Part shown: in pieces, positions 45,779 to 55,279 of the stretch
Layout: the number at the start of each line of letters is the position of its first letter
Numbering within the stretch: the stretch's first letter is position 1
NCBI GenBank assembly: GCA_020629285.1
Contig: JAHDDP010000016.1
Coordinates: forward strand, 20,052 to 84,051
Direction of reading: 5' to 3'
Source of the DNA: Maribacter sp.
GTDB lineage: Bacteria > Bacteroidota > Bacteroidia > Flavobacteriales > Flavobacteriaceae
Length of the DNA stretch: 64,000 bases
Position numbers and translations under genes: made by a program
Notes under the pieces: generated by a model
The model's database searches: none
Seen by the model: the letters and a program-made list of their open reading frames with translations, nothing else
Told to the model about the DNA's origin: nothing

Positions 45779-46016
45779 AGCTATTAAAATCTATTTTTAA
45801 AGATATTAAAAGAACAGTTTTTTGGCAATGACATATATCAGCATTTCCTAACTCTATTCTTTTAAAATTTAACGCTATCATTAGATGAATTTTGATGAGA
45901 AGGGCAATGACTATCAACAATGAGCGCCTATTAATTGTTAATTACTTTAACAGATAGCTATTTTATTTTTTGCTGAGTGGTGCTATCTTTAACGCAACTT
46001 TCTTAAACTTTTTTAA

Positions 46017-47882
46017 ATGTCTAAAGACACAACTCAATATACTGAAGATAATATACGCTCGCTCGATTGGAAAGAACATATCCGATTACGACCTGGTATG
46101 TATATCGGTAAATTAGGTGATGGTTCGTCTGCAGATGACGGTATCTATATTTTGCTCAAAGAGGTTATCGATAACTGTATTGATGAGTTTGTAATGGGTG
46201 CCGGTAAAACCATTGAAATCTCTATTAAAGATAAAATGGTAAAGGTGAGGGATTATGGTCGTGGTATACCTTTGGGTAAGGTAGTGGACGTAGTTTCTAA
46301 AATGAATACCGGTGGTAAGTACGATAGCCGTGCCTTTAAAAAATCTGTTGGTCTAAATGGTGTTGGTACCAAAGCGGTAAATGCCTTGTCCAGTTTTTTT
46401 GAAGTTCAATCCTCTAGAGAGAATCAATTAAAAACGGCTCAGTTTAGTTCTGGTAATTTAGAAAAGGAAATTGGTCCTGAGGAAACGGGAAAAAGAAAAG
46501 GAACCAAGGTTACCTTTGTTCCTGATGACACTATCTTCAAAAATTATAAATACAGAAATGAGTATGTAGAACGCATGCTTAAGAATTATGTATACTTAAA
46601 CCCGGGTTTGACCATTGTTTTTAACGGTGAAAAATTTCATTCGGAAAACGGACTTAAAGACCTTCTTGAGGATAATAACAATATTGAGGATATGCTTTAT
46701 CCTGTTATACATTTAAAAGGGGATGATATTGAAGTTGCAATAACGCATAGTAGAACACAGTATAGTGAGGAGTATCACTCTTTCGTTAATGGTCAACATA
46801 CAACACACGGTGGTACGCACCAAGCTGCTTTCAGGGAAGCCATAGTGAAAACAATCCGTGATTTTTACGGTAAATCTTATGATGCATCAGATATAAGGAA
46901 ATCAATAATTTCTGCCATCTCCATAAAAGTGATGGAGCCTGTTTTTGAAAGTCAGACGAAAACAAAATTAGGGTCTACGGATATGGGTGGTAATTTCCCG
47001 ACGGTTAGAACTTATATAAATGATTTTGTCGGTAAATATTTAGACAACTACCTTCATAAGAATGCCGATACTGCAGAGAAGCTTCAGCGTAAAATTATGA
47101 TGGCAGAGAAAGAGCGTAAAGAGCTTTCTGGTATTAGAAAGCTGGCACGCGACAGAGCCAAGAAAGCTAGTCTTCATAATAAAAAGCTTCGCGATTGTAG
47201 AATACATTTGGGTGATATAAAAAAAGACAGACGATTAGAGACTTCGTTGTTTATTACCGAGGGAGATTCTGCATCTGGATCAATTACAAAATCTAGAGAT
47301 GTAAATACGCAAGCTGTTTTCAGTCTTAAGGGGAAGCCTTTGAATTCTTACGGCATGTCTAAAAAGATTGTGTATGAGAATGAAGAATTCAATCTTTTAC
47401 AAGCTGCATTGAATATAGAGGAGTCTATTGAAGATTTGCGTTACAATAATATCATAATCGCAACCGATGCTGATGTTGATGGTATGCATATTCGCTTGCT
47501 TCTAATAACATTCTTTTTGCAGTTTTTCCCAGAACTGATCAAAGAGAATCATTTGTACATTTTGCAAACTCCATTATTTAGGGTTAGAAACAAAAAGGAG
47601 ACTATATATTGCTATAGTGATGAAGAGCGACAAATGGCAATAAACAAGCTAAGCGGTAAACCTGAAATTACCCGATTTAAAGGGTTGGGTGAAATATCGC
47701 CAGATGAGTTTAGACATTTCATTGGAGATGATATTAGATTAGAACCTATTATGCTTGACAAGGCGATGTCTATTGAAGAGCTATTAAGTTTTTATATGGG
47801 TAAAAACACCCCTGATAGACAAAAATTTATAATCAACAATCTTAAAGTGGAGGTTGATTTGATAGAAGATAAAGTAGTATAA
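46017..47882 (+). CDS. parE: DNA topoisomerase IV subunit B
   Basis: A 621-residue type IIA ATPase subunit: GHKL ATP-binding residues in [12 protein letters not shown] near 45 and [10 protein letters not shown] near 76, a [11 protein letters not shown] loop near 118, transducer domain, then a TOPRIM domain with [12 protein letters not shown] near 415 and [12 protein letters not shown] near 485 for Mg2+. It is short, without the insert of many GyrB proteins, and sits before parC, so ParE is preferred. With ParC it separates linked chromosomes after replication. A weak TATCTTTA box lies about 20-30 bases upstream of the ATG; the 238-base region before it shows nothing else. Confidence 0.94.
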   Translation: MSKDTTQYTEDNIRSLDWKEHIRLRPGMYIGKLGDGSSADDGIYILLKEVIDNCIDEFVMGAGKTIEISIKDKMVKVRDYGRGIPLGKVVDVVSKMNTGGKYDSRAFKKSVGLNGVGTKAVNALSSFFEVQSSRENQLKTAQFSSGNLEKEIGPEETGKRKGTKVTFVPDDTIFKNYKYRNEYVERMLKNYVYLNPGLTIVFNGEKFHSENGLKDLLEDNNNIEDMLYPVIHLKGDDIEVAITHSRTQYSEEYHSFVNGQHTTHGGTHQAAFREAIVKTIRDFYGKSYDASDIRKSIISAISIKVMEPVFESQTKTKLGSTDMGGNFPTVRTYINDFVGKYLDNYLHKNADTAEKLQRKIMMAEKERKELSGIRKLARDRAKKASLHNKKLRDCRIHLGDIKKDRRLETSLFITEGDSASGSITKSRDVNTQAVFSLKGKPLNSYGMSKKIVYENEEFNLLQAALNIEESIEDLRYNNIIIATDADVDGMHIRLLLITFFLQFFPELIKENHLYILQTPLFRVRNKKETIYCYSDEERQMAINKLSGKPEITRFKGLGEISPDEFRHFIGDDIRLEPIMLDKAMSIEELLSFYMGKNTPDRQKFIINNLKVEVDLIEDKVV

Positions 47883-47907
47883 ATTAAGTTAATACGATTG
47901 CTTCTGA

Positions 47908-50568
47908 ATGGAAGAAAATGACGATTTGAACGAGGAAATTAACGACAACCTTTCCGAAGAGAATAATGAGAATACAGAATCTTCTGAGGCACTGACAAGA
48001 GTCTCTGGTATGTATAAAGACTGGTTCTTAGATTACGCATCTTACGTAATTTTAGAGCGAGCGGTGCCTGCCATTGAAGACGGATTCAAACCTGTGCAAC
48101 GCCGTATCATGCATTCGTTGAAGGAACTTGATGATGGTAGGTATAATAAAGTCGCCAATGTAGTTGGTCATACCATGCAGTATCATCCTCATGGGGATGC
48201 TAGTATTGCCGATGCCATGGTGCAAATTGGTCAAAAAGACCTGTTAATTGATACTCAAGGTAACTGGGGAAATATTTTAACGGGTGATAGGGCAGCTGCA
48301 TCCAGATATATTGAAGCGAGATTATCAAAATTTGCTTTAGAGGTTATTTTCAGCCCTAAAATTACAGAATGGCAGGCTTCGTATGATGGTAGAAAGAAGG
48401 AGCCGGTAAACTTGCCGGTAAAATTCCCTCTGTTATTGGCTCAAGGGGCAGAAGGTATTGCTGTTGGTTTATCTACTAAGGTACTTGCTCATAATTTCGT
48501 TGAACTAATTGATGCTTCTATTAAGCATCTAAAAGGGCAGCGATTTAAAATCTATCCTGATTTTCCTACGGCTGGTATCATAGATGTTACTAATTACAAT
48601 GACGGTCTTAGGGGTGGTAAAATTAGAGTCCGTGCAAAGATATCTCAGTTAGATAAGAATACCCTAGTAATCAATGAGATACCTTATGGTACCAATACTG
48701 GTAGTTTAATAGATTCAATTTTAAAAGCCAATGACAAGGGCAAGATAAAAATCAAGAAAATAGAGGACAATACTGCTGCCGATGTTGAAATTTTAATACA
48801 TCTTCCATCGGGTATTTCTCCAGATCGAACTATTGATGCCTTGTATGCTTTTACCGCTTGTGAATCTTCAATATCTCCTCTTGGGTGTATTATAGAAGAC
48901 AATAAGCCTTTATTTATCGGAGTAACCGAAATGCTTAAGCGGTCTACCGATTCTACGGTAGATTTATTGAAACAAGAGCTGGAAATTCAACTTAAAGAGT
49001 TAGAAGAGCAATGGCATTTTGCATCTTTAGAGCGAATTTTTATTGAAAATCGTATTTATCGCGATATCGAGGAAGAGGAAACTTGGGAAGGGGTAATAAA
49101 TGCTATTGATAAAGGTTTGGCTCCTTTTACGAAACACTTAAAACGTGCGGTAACTGTAGAAGATATTACTAGACTTACAGAAATTCGAATTAAAAGGATA
49201 TCTAAGTTCGATTTAGATAAGGCTCAGCAGCATTTAGAAAGTCTTCAAGAACGAATTGCGGAAGTAAAGCATCATTTGGCCAATCTTATTGACTTTGCAA
49301 TAAATTATTTTAAGAATCTTAAGGATACTTATGGTAAGGATAGAGGTCGTATGACTGAAATTCGTGTTTTCGATGATATTGAAGCTGCAAAAGTTGCTAT
49401 CAGGAATACGAAACTTTATGTCAATAGGGAAGAAGGTTTTGTGGGTACTTCACTGAAGAAAGATGAGTATGTGACCGATTGTAGTGATATTGATGATATT
49501 ATTATGATTACCAATTCAGGTAAGATGATGGTGTCAAAAGTAGATTCTAAAATATTTGTGGGTAAAGGTATTATCCATGTCGCTGTATTTAAGAAAAAAG
49601 ACAAGCGTACTACTTATAACTTAGTTTACAAAGATGGTAAGGGTGGCGCTACATACATTAAACGTTTTAATGTTACAAGCATAACTAGGGATCGGGAGTA
49701 TGATTTAACTACGGGTAAACCGGGGTCTCAAGTATTGTATTTTTCCGCTAATCCAAATGGTGAAGCTGAGGTCATTACGGTTTTACTACGTCAAGTCGGT
49801 AGTATTAAAAAATTAAAATGGGATATCGACTTTTCTGATGTGCTTATCAAAGGAAGGGCTTCAAAAGGAAATATTGTTACCAAATATTCTGTTAAGCGTA
49901 TAGAATTAAAGGAAAAAGGGGTTTCTACCCTTAAGCCAAGAAAAATTTGGTTCGATGATGTTGTACGAAGGTTGAATGTAGATGGAAGAGGTGAATTATT
50001 AGGAGAATTTAAGGGGGATGATCTAATCTTGGTTATAAATCAAAAAGGGGTTGCAAAAACCTTTCTGCCAGTACTTACTTCTCATTTTGATGATGACATG
50101 ATCGTATTGGAGAAATGGATACCTGAAAAGCCTATTTCAGCTATTTATTGGGAAGGTGAAAAAGAACGATATTACATCAAGAGGTTCTTGATCGAAAACG
50201 AAAACAAAGAAGAATTGTTTATTTCAGAGCATCCAAAATCATATTTGGAGCTTGTTTCTACCGATTGGAAACCAATGGTTGAAGTTGAATTTCCTAAGCC
50301 AAGAGGCAAGGAGGCAAAAGAAAATGAATCTGTTGATGTTGAAGGTTTTATATCGATTAAGGGAATAAAAGCTTTAGGTAATCAATTTATTACAGAGAAG
50401 GTCAAGAATATAAATCTTCTTGATCCCCTACCTTATGAGCCAGAGGTTCCTGAAGAGGTTGAGAATATTGAAGTGGTAGATGAAGAATCTGTAGCGTCTG
50501 GTGATGATGAAGGAAAGTCCAAAGATCAAGATGCCGGGTCAGCAGATGAACCAACATTATTTGATTAG
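47908..50568 (+). CDS. parC: DNA topoisomerase IV subunit A
   Basis: An 886-residue breakage-reunion subunit. It opens with an acidic tail (EENDDLNEEINDN), then the winged-helix domain with YASYVILERAVPAIEDGFKPV near 35 and HPHGDASIADAM near 91, the catalytic Tyr in RAAASRYIEARLS near 133, a coiled-coil gate, and a C-terminal DNA-wrapping propeller. I see no GyrA box in the C-terminus, which supports ParC over GyrA. It ends in another long acidic tail (after residue 840). It follows parE by 25 bases and precedes mscL by 8. Confidence 0.95.
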   Translation: MEENDDLNEEINDNLSEENNENTESSEALTRVSGMYKDWFLDYASYVILERAVPAIEDGFKPVQRRIMHSLKELDDGRYNKVANVVGHTMQYHPHGDASIADAMVQIGQKDLLIDTQGNWGNILTGDRAAASRYIEARLSKFALEVIFSPKITEWQASYDGRKKEPVNLPVKFPLLLAQGAEGIAVGLSTKVLAHNFVELIDASIKHLKGQRFKIYPDFPTAGIIDVTNYNDGLRGGKIRVRAKISQLDKNTLVINEIPYGTNTGSLIDSILKANDKGKIKIKKIEDNTAADVEILIHLPSGISPDRTIDALYAFTACESSISPLGCIIEDNKPLFIGVTEMLKRSTDSTVDLLKQELEIQLKELEEQWHFASLERIFIENRIYRDIEEEETWEGVINAIDKGLAPFTKHLKRAVTVEDITRLTEIRIKRISKFDLDKAQQHLESLQERIAEVKHHLANLIDFAINYFKNLKDTYGKDRGRMTEIRVFDDIEAAKVAIRNTKLYVNREEGFVGTSLKKDEYVTDCSDIDDIIMITNSGKMMVSKVDSKIFVGKGIIHVAVFKKKDKRTTYNLVYKDGKGGATYIKRFNVTSITRDREYDLTTGKPGSQVLYFSANPNGEAEVITVLLRQVGSIKKLKWDIDFSDVLIKGRASKGNIVTKYSVKRIELKEKGVSTLKPRKIWFDDVVRRLNVDGRGELLGEFKGDDLILVINQKGVAKTFLPVLTSHFDDDMIVLEKWIPEKPISAIYWEGEKERYYIKRFLIENENKEELFISEHPKSYLELVSTDWKPMVEVEFPKPRGKEAKENESVDVEGFISIKGIKALGNQFITEKVKNINLLDPLPYEPEVPEEVENIEVVDEESVASGDDEGKSKDQDAGSADEPTLFD

Positions 50569-50576
50569 TCCGTATT

Positions 50577-51008
50577 ATGAAAAAGTTTTTCGAAGAGTTT
50601 AAGAACTTTGCCATAAAAGGCAATATGATAGATTTGGCGGTAGGTATTATTATTGGTACTGCATTCAATAAAGTGGTTAGCACAATTGTTTCGGCTATTA
50701 TTATGCCACCACTTTCTTTATTGACCGATGATGTTAATCTTTCAAATAAAAAGTGGGTTCTTAGGGAAGCTGCAGAATCCATAGAAGAGGTTGCTATAGG
50801 TTATGGTGAGCTTATTGAATCATTAATAGATTTTGGTATTATAGCGTTTACCATATTCGTTATGGTCAAATTTATAAATAGATTTAAAGAGAAATCAGAA
50901 GATCCTTCCAATAAAGAAGTGGAAACTCCTAAAAACATTGTTTTATTATCTAATATGGAGAAATTGCTGCAAGAACAAAATGCTATACTTAAAAAGAAAA
51001 ATAATTAA
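50577..51008 (+). CDS. mscL: Large-conductance mechanosensitive channel
   Basis: A 143-residue MscL, the normal size. The N-terminal amphipathic helix (KKFFEEFKNFAIKGNMIDLA) leads into TM1 with the gate glycines and the lock residues (VGIIIGTAFNKVVSTIVSAIIM, partly shown), a periplasmic loop, TM2 (DFGIIAFTIFVMVKFINRF, about residues 84-102) and a C-terminal helical bundle (ENAILKKKNN-like end). It opens at near-lytic membrane tension to release solutes. Only 8 bases separate it from parC, so it is probably read from the parE promoter; the functional link is unclear and may be positional only. Confidence 0.95.
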   Translation: MKKFFEEFKNFAIKGNMIDLAVGIIIGTAFNKVVSTIVSAIIMPPLSLLTDDVNLSNKKWVLREAAESIEEVAIGYGELIESLIDFGIIAFTIFVMVKFINRFKEKSEDPSNKEVETPKNIVLLSNMEKLLQEQNAILKKKNN

Positions 51009-51111
51009 TTTGTTTAATTATTGAGAAGTCTTATTGTAAAATAGAATGTTAAGATTAGACAAATTTTAAGAATAATTGCTTTTATAACTACCTTTACAAA
51101 AATTTCGATTA

Positions 51112-52068
51112 ATGGATTTCACTAACCCCCTGGTGTATGGCGCACCAGCCTTTATTGCCTTTATTTTATTAGAATTGACCTACAGCAAAACTCATGGAGA
51201 TGATGATCTTTATGATTGGAAAGATTTTGCGGCAAGTAGTGCAATGGGAATTGGATCAGCGATTATTGGTCCTTTGCTTAAAGTAATTTTATTAGTTGTT
51301 CTTTTTGAATATGCTTATGAGTTGTTTAATCCAATCGTAGACGGTGTAAGAACTAATATTATGGGGTATGAGTCTTTTGGCTACGCTTGGTACGTTTGGT
51401 TACTTTGCCAATTAGCGGATGATTTTACATATTATTGGTTTCATAGGGCTAATCATGAGATTAGAATTCTTTGGGCGGCACATATTGTACATCATTCATC
51501 TGACAACTTTAATTTAGGTACCGCTATTCGTAATGGATGGTTCACGTTGCTTTACAAGCCCTTTTTCTATGTTTGGATGCCTATTATCGGTTTCCCTGTT
51601 GAAATGGTGGTAGTTTGTTTGGCTATTGAGTCGTTTTGGCAATTTCAACTGCATTCGCAGTACGTTCCTAAAATGGGATTCATTGAGAAAATATTTAATA
51701 CGCATACCATGCACCAGGTGCACCACGCTCAAAATGTGGAGTATTTAGATAAAAACCATGGTGGATTCTTAAATTTCTTTGATAAGATTTTTGGTACTTG
51801 GAAAGAATATGATGAAAATATTGATGTGAAATTTGGTGTTATACATGCTCCAAATTCAAACAATCCCATTGTTATTCTAACTCATGAGTTTAAGGATATT
51901 TGGGCAGATACAAAGAAGTCTAAAAAACTTAGTCATAAGTTGATGTACATTTTCGGACCTCCGGGATGGAGTCATGATGGAAGTACAATGACAGTTAAGC
52001 AACAACAGCGCTTGTTTAAACAGCAAAAAGAAGCTAATCCAAGTGTTACCTTTGATAGACCTAATTAA
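51112..52068 (+). CDS. Sterol desaturase/fatty acid hydroxylase family membrane enzyme
   Basis: A 318-residue di-iron membrane enzyme. It has four to five helices and the eight-His pattern of the family: FHRANHE (about 109-115), AHIVHHSS (about 123-130) and HTMHQVHHAQ with a following NHGG (about 200-220). Members hydroxylate or desaturate lipids such as sterols, carotenoids, sphingoid or fatty acids; the substrate here is unknown. A TACCTTTAC box at 51089-51097 may be its -7 element. It stands alone between mscL and a bidirectional terminator. In flavobacteria, sulfonolipid or ornithine-lipid hydroxylation is a plausible but unproven role. Confidence 0.9.
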   Translation: MDFTNPLVYGAPAFIAFILLELTYSKTHGDDDLYDWKDFAASSAMGIGSAIIGPLLKVILLVVLFEYAYELFNPIVDGVRTNIMGYESFGYAWYVWLLCQLADDFTYYWFHRANHEIRILWAAHIVHHSSDNFNLGTAIRNGWFTLLYKPFFYVWMPIIGFPVEMVVVCLAIESFWQFQLHSQYVPKMGFIEKIFNTHTMHQVHHAQNVEYLDKNHGGFLNFFDKIFGTWKEYDENIDVKFGVIHAPNSNNPIVILTHEFKDIWADTKKSKKLSHKLMYIFGPPGWSHDGSTMTVKQQQRLFKQQKEANPSVTFDRPN

Positions 52069-52126
52069 AGCAATATAAAAGACTAAAACGGTTTATCTGT
52101 TTTAGGTTCTTCAAAGTATAAATAAA

Positions 52127-52166
52127 AATCCCGATTGAGCACAAGCTTAATCGGGATTCTTTTATT
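52127..52166. terminator. Bidirectional terminator
   Basis: Arms AATCCCGATTGAGC (52127-52140) and GCTTAATCGGGATT (52145-52158) pair over 14 bp with one G-T pair and an ACAA loop. T-rich tracts on both sides allow it to end the desaturase and the terC transcripts. Confidence 0.9.
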
Positions 52167-52182
52167 AGAGTCGTAGAGTATT

Positions 52183-52992
52183 TTAATCTTCTACTTCGGT
52201 AACTGGTTTTTTATTCTTTTTCATTCGTAGGTCAAAGAACTCAACCATTAAGGAGAATGCTATTGAGAAATACAGATAACCTTTTGGTATGGTACCAACT
52301 TCGTTGCCAAATACTACCAAGTGACATAAATGTGCTGATTCTGCTATTAACATAAAGCCAATCAGTATTAAGAACGATAGCCCGAGAATTTGTATGGAAG
52401 GGTGTCTGTTAACGAACTCACCCACAGGGTTGGCAAATAGCATCATAATGACTACAGAGATAACTACTGCTACAATCATTAATACTAGTGCATCGTTTGG
52501 GTTAGGTGATATTCCGTTAGTCATCCCTATTGCCGTTAGTATAGAGTCAAATGAAAACACAATGTTAATTACCGTTATTTGGAGTATAGCATTGGTTAAT
52601 GATGTTGATCTAGCCTTTTTAACTTCACGTTCATCGTGACCTTTATCTTCAACTTTTTCATGGATTTCCTTAGTACTCTTGTAGAGCAGAAACAATCCAC
52701 CAAGGAAAAGTATAATACCTTGTCCGCTTATTCCGCCAGTAATCCAATTACTATCAAATACCCAAAATGGCTTTTTCATTGAAGTAAGTAGTGTTATACC
52801 GAATAATAATATTATACGCATAACCATTGCTAATACAAGACCTATATTGGTTGCTTTTTTTCGTTGTTCTGGGTCTAGTTTTCCTGCGGCTATGGAAATG
52901 AAAATAATATTATCTATTCCTAAAACAATTTCAAGAAAAGTTAAGGTGAGTAGTGCAATCCAGGCATCTGGATTAGTGAAAATTTCGAACAT
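52183..52992 (-). CDS. TerC family membrane protein
   Basis: A 269-residue polytopic protein with seven or more helices. LTFLEIVLGIDNIIFISIAAGKL near residue 17 (shown in part here as EIVLGIDNIIFISIAAG) and VINIVFSFDSILTAIGM near 143 carry the paired Asp residues in the membrane that define TerC. Relatives export manganese and help load exoenzymes with Mn2+, and are linked to tellurite resistance. There is no yybP-ykoY riboswitch upstream that I can see. The small lipoprotein gene ends 2 bases upstream, so the two share a transcript. The C-terminus is charged and cytosolic. Confidence 0.92.
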   Translation of the reverse strand: MFEIFTNPDAWIALLTLTFLEIVLGIDNIIFISIAAGKLDPEQRKKATNIGLVLAMVMRIILLFGITLLTSMKKPFWVFDSNWITGGISGQGIILFLGGLFLLYKSTKEIHEKVEDKGHDEREVKKARSTSLTNAILQITVINIVFSFDSILTAIGMTNGISPNPNDALVLMIVAVVISVVIMMLFANPVGEFVNRHPSIQILGLSFLILIGFMLIAESAHLCHLVVFGNEVGTIPKGYLYFSIAFSLMVEFFDLRMKKNKKPVTEVED

Positions 52993-52994
52993 GG

Positions 52995-53372
52995 TTAGTT
53001 GATTTTAATTGCGGTTCCGGTTTTTACTATTAGTTTTTTATTGGGATCTTTTACGGCGCTTTTGTATTGAAATGTGTATGAAGAATCTGTAGTACTGATA
53101 ATTTTGTAATGTATAGCTGTCTTACTGTTTATATCCTGCAAGACGAATTCACAATCGTTGAACCAACGTACGGTCGCGCTGTCTATTTTGTTCTCATAGT
53201 AGTCCACGCTATAATCTTCTGTTCTAATAAATTTGCCTTCTTTTAAAGTGTCATTTATTTCATAATTAAATTTAAAAGTGCCTGTTTTATACTTTTCACA
53301 ATCACGTTCAGGTTCATAACACGAGCCTAATATTAAACATAATACAAGGGTCGAAAATATATTTTTCATCAT
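52995..53372 (-). CDS. Small lipoprotein of unknown function
   Basis: A 125-residue lipoprotein: signal peptide with lipobox LILGSC, then YEPERDCEKYKTGTF. It has two tandem ATG codons at the start (53370-53372 and 53367-53369); either may be used. The mature part is a small beta-rich domain of about 105 residues, with Cys in ERDCEKY and NDCEFVL that may pair, and a repeated Tyr/Thr/Ser pattern. I recognise no functional family. It stands 2 bases ahead of terC and is transcribed with it, so an envelope role in metal handling would fit, but this is only positional. Confidence 0.75.
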   Translation of the reverse strand: MMKNIFSTLVLCLILGSCYEPERDCEKYKTGTFKFNYEINDTLKEGKFIRTEDYSVDYYENKIDSATVRWFNDCEFVLQDINSKTAIHYKIISTTDSSYTFQYKSAVKDPNKKLIVKTGTAIKIN

Positions 53373-53441
53373 GCTGCAAAATAATGAAAATAGGGGTGAT
53401 GTAATTAAAAATTTAGAGAATACTTCGTCATTTGCTTATAA

Positions 53442-53798
53442 TCAAATTTCAGAATATGTCTTAAATGTACCATCTGTAAAAAATATAACAATGCGATCAA
53501 CCTTCTTATCGGTCGTTACTTTTTGTAGTGGTTCTTTGGGTGTGTCTTGTGTTACATTATTTCTTTGCGTAGATTTTGGATATGTGCCTTTGCCGTAAAG
53601 AAGCCATTGTAAATCTACCTCGGTAAAAGCATCGTCTACTTTCATAATAAACTCCAAGCTTGGTTTGTTTCTTCCGTTTAATAAATGAGAAATACTAGAT
53701 CGCTGCACGTTAATTAAATCTGCAAATGCAGCTGAAGAAAGTTCGTTGTGCACTAAAATTGTCTTTAATCTAGTAAGGAAAGAAGTGGGGTCTAGCAT
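53442..53798 (-). CDS. XRE-family HTH regulator
   Basis: A 118-residue DNA-binding protein with an XRE (lambda Cro/C1-type) domain at about 5-68: FLTRLKTILVHNELSSAAFADLINVQRSSISHLLNGRNKPSLEF (described: helix 2 starts at SSAAFADLI, helix 3 at QRSSISHLLNG). The linker is polar (STQRNNVTQDTPKEP) and a short C-terminal strand RIVIFFTDGTFKTYSEI may dimerise. It is divergent to the M14 peptidase gene across 255 bases that contain a perfect 18-bp palindrome and three further half-sites of the same sequence, one of them at its own start codon. Autoregulation and control of the peptidase are likely. Confidence 0.88.
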   Translation of the reverse strand: MLDPTSFLTRLKTILVHNELSSAAFADLINVQRSSISHLLNGRNKPSLEFIMKVDDAFTEVDLQWLLYGKGTYPKSTQRNNVTQDTPKEPLQKVTTDKKVDRIVIFFTDGTFKTYSEI

Positions 53799-53806
53799 GT
53801 TTACAA
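53798..53806. promoter_or_regulatory. Half-site of the XRE operator at the regulator's start codon
   Basis: TGTTTACAA is identical to the left half of the palindrome at 54001 and begins within the ATG of the XRE gene. A regulator bound here would block its own translation start region or transcription. Confidence 0.5.
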
Positions 53807-53954
53807 AGTTAATATATTCTATAATCTAGAATTGTTAATTTGGCTAATAATTATCCTTTAAATATAGATTATTAATTAAGTTTTTCTTTAAATTTAATAT
53901 TTCAAATTACTGATTTAATGTGTTTTATGTGTTTATTGGTCATATTGGTTAAAA

Positions 53955-53979
53955 TTGTAAATTCTGTTCTATTGTAAAC
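53955..53979. promoter_or_regulatory. Additional half-sites of the XRE operator
   Basis: TTGTAAAT (53955-53962) and TTGTAAAC (53972-53979) repeat the right half of the palindrome at 54001 with 17-base spacing between them. Confidence 0.45.
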
Positions 53980-54000
53980 CAGCGTTGTTATATCATTGAA

Positions 54001-54018
54001 TGTTTACAATTGTAAACA
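54001..54018. promoter_or_regulatory. Palindromic operator between XRE and M14 genes
   Basis: TGTTTACAATTGTAAACA is a perfect 18-bp palindrome. It covers the -33 region of the peptidase promoter (its -7 box is at 54029-54036), so a bound repressor would exclude RNA polymerase. The half-site recurs at 53798, 53955 and 53972. Confidence 0.7.
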
Positions 54019-54028
54019 ACACCTGTAG

Positions 54029-54036
54029 TATTTTTG
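54029..54036 (+). promoter_or_regulatory. -7 promoter box of the M14 peptidase gene
   Basis: TATTTTTG matches TAnnTTTG; a TTG inside the palindrome (54010-54012) is 16 bases upstream and may serve as the -33 element. Confidence 0.55.
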
Positions 54037-54053
54037 TATTTTATAAAAGTTGA

Positions 54054-55160
54054 ATGTTAATGGAGGAATTGAATTATAACAATGTTTATGTCTCGGAAAT
54101 TTCGGGGCGATATATTAATTACGACCATTTAAATGATTTTATAAATACACTGCCCCCAACATTTAAAATTAAAGAAGAAGGGAAATCTGTACGCAGTGAA
54201 TCTATAAAAAGTATCGAGTTTGGAAATGGTTCTCATCGCATTTTAATGTGGTCACAAATGCACGGTAATGAATCTACCACTACCAAAGCTGCTATAGATT
54301 TATTGAACTATTTTAAAAAAGATTCTACACATGTAAATGAAATTTTAAAAGCATGCACTATTAAAATAATACCCATTTTAAATCCTGATGGTGCTCGGGT
54401 CTATACCAGGGTCAATGCAAATAGAATTGATCTTAATAGGGATGCGCAAGATTTAACTCAACCTGAAAGCCGTATTTTAAAAAGAGTGTATGAAAATTTT
54501 AAACCAGACTTTTGTTTTAATCTTCATGATCAGCGTACTATTTTCAATGTAGGGAATACGAATAAACCAGCAACCGTTTCATTTTTGGCTCCTGCTTTTG
54601 ATGTAGAGCGTAATAATTCTCCATCACGCAAAATAAGTATGCAATTAATCGCTGCAATGAATAGCATGTTGCAAGAAGAAATTCCCGGGCAAGTTGGTAG
54701 GTATGATGATAGCTTTAATGCCAATTGCGTTGGCGATGCCTTTCAAATGAAAAAAACACCTACCATATTATTTGAGGCTGGTCATTATAGTAATGATTAC
54801 AATAGGGATATCACCAGGGGTTATATTTTTAAAGCTTTGATAAAAGTTTTAGATACTATTGTTTTTGACAAAATTCAAGAGTATACGGTAAAACAATATG
54901 AAGCTATTCCAGAAAATGGAAAGCAATTTGTAGACATTTTAGTTCTTAATCCAGATTTTACTGTAAATAAATTGACTAAAAGCGGTATTGTTGCCATACA
55001 ATTTAAAGAAGTATTGAAAGCTAAGAAATTGGAGTTCGTGCCAGGTTTATACGTTTTTGAAAAAGAACCAATAGAGATTTTTGGTCATAAAACATTGAAC
55101 TGCAATGATGAAAATGATATTTTGTGGCTTAAAGAAAGTGGTTTGGAGCATCTGCTATAG
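54054..55160 (+). CDS. Cytosolic M14 family carboxypeptidase
   Basis: A 368-residue M14 enzyme without a signal peptide. Zinc site: SQMHGNEST with His and Glu (about 70 and 73) and the third His in FNLHDQR near 162. ILNPDGA and NRIDLNRDAQDLTQPES bind substrate, and the catalytic Glu is in LFEAGHYSND near 243. The last 80 residues add a small domain (VDILVLNPDFTVNKLTKSGI). Relatives process peptides or amide-linked small molecules. Start ATG at 54054, or the third codon, also ATG. It is preceded by an operator and separated from the XRE gene in divergent orientation, so its expression is probably conditional. Confidence 0.88.
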   Translation: MLMEELNYNNVYVSEISGRYINYDHLNDFINTLPPTFKIKEEGKSVRSESIKSIEFGNGSHRILMWSQMHGNESTTTKAAIDLLNYFKKDSTHVNEILKACTIKIIPILNPDGARVYTRVNANRIDLNRDAQDLTQPESRILKRVYENFKPDFCFNLHDQRTIFNVGNTNKPATVSFLAPAFDVERNNSPSRKISMQLIAAMNSMLQEEIPGQVGRYDDSFNANCVGDAFQMKKTPTILFEAGHYSNDYNRDITRGYIFKALIKVLDTIVFDKIQEYTVKQYEAIPENGKQFVDILVLNPDFTVNKLTKSGIVAIQFKEVLKAKKLEFVPGLYVFEKEPIEIFGHKTLNCNDENDILWLKESGLEHLL

Positions 55161-55254
55161 TGAATTTTATTGTTTTATTTCTTTGAAAATGTAATAATGT
55201 TTACGTTTTCATTAAAAAAAATCAAGTTTCAATGAATTTAATGTGATTATTTTT

Positions 55255-55262
55255 TATTTTTG
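55255..55262 (+). promoter_or_regulatory. -7 promoter box of the Lrp/AsnC gene
   Basis: TATTTTTG matches TAnnTTTG and ends 17 bases before the ATG at 55280. No -33 TTG is clear. Confidence 0.5.
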
Positions 55263-55279
55263 GCAAAAATTTTACAACT

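Noticed and set aside
52993..53441. Possible manganese riboswitch (yybP-ykoY) before terC
   Set aside because: terC follows a lipoprotein gene by two bases, and the region upstream of that gene has no matching loop sequences.
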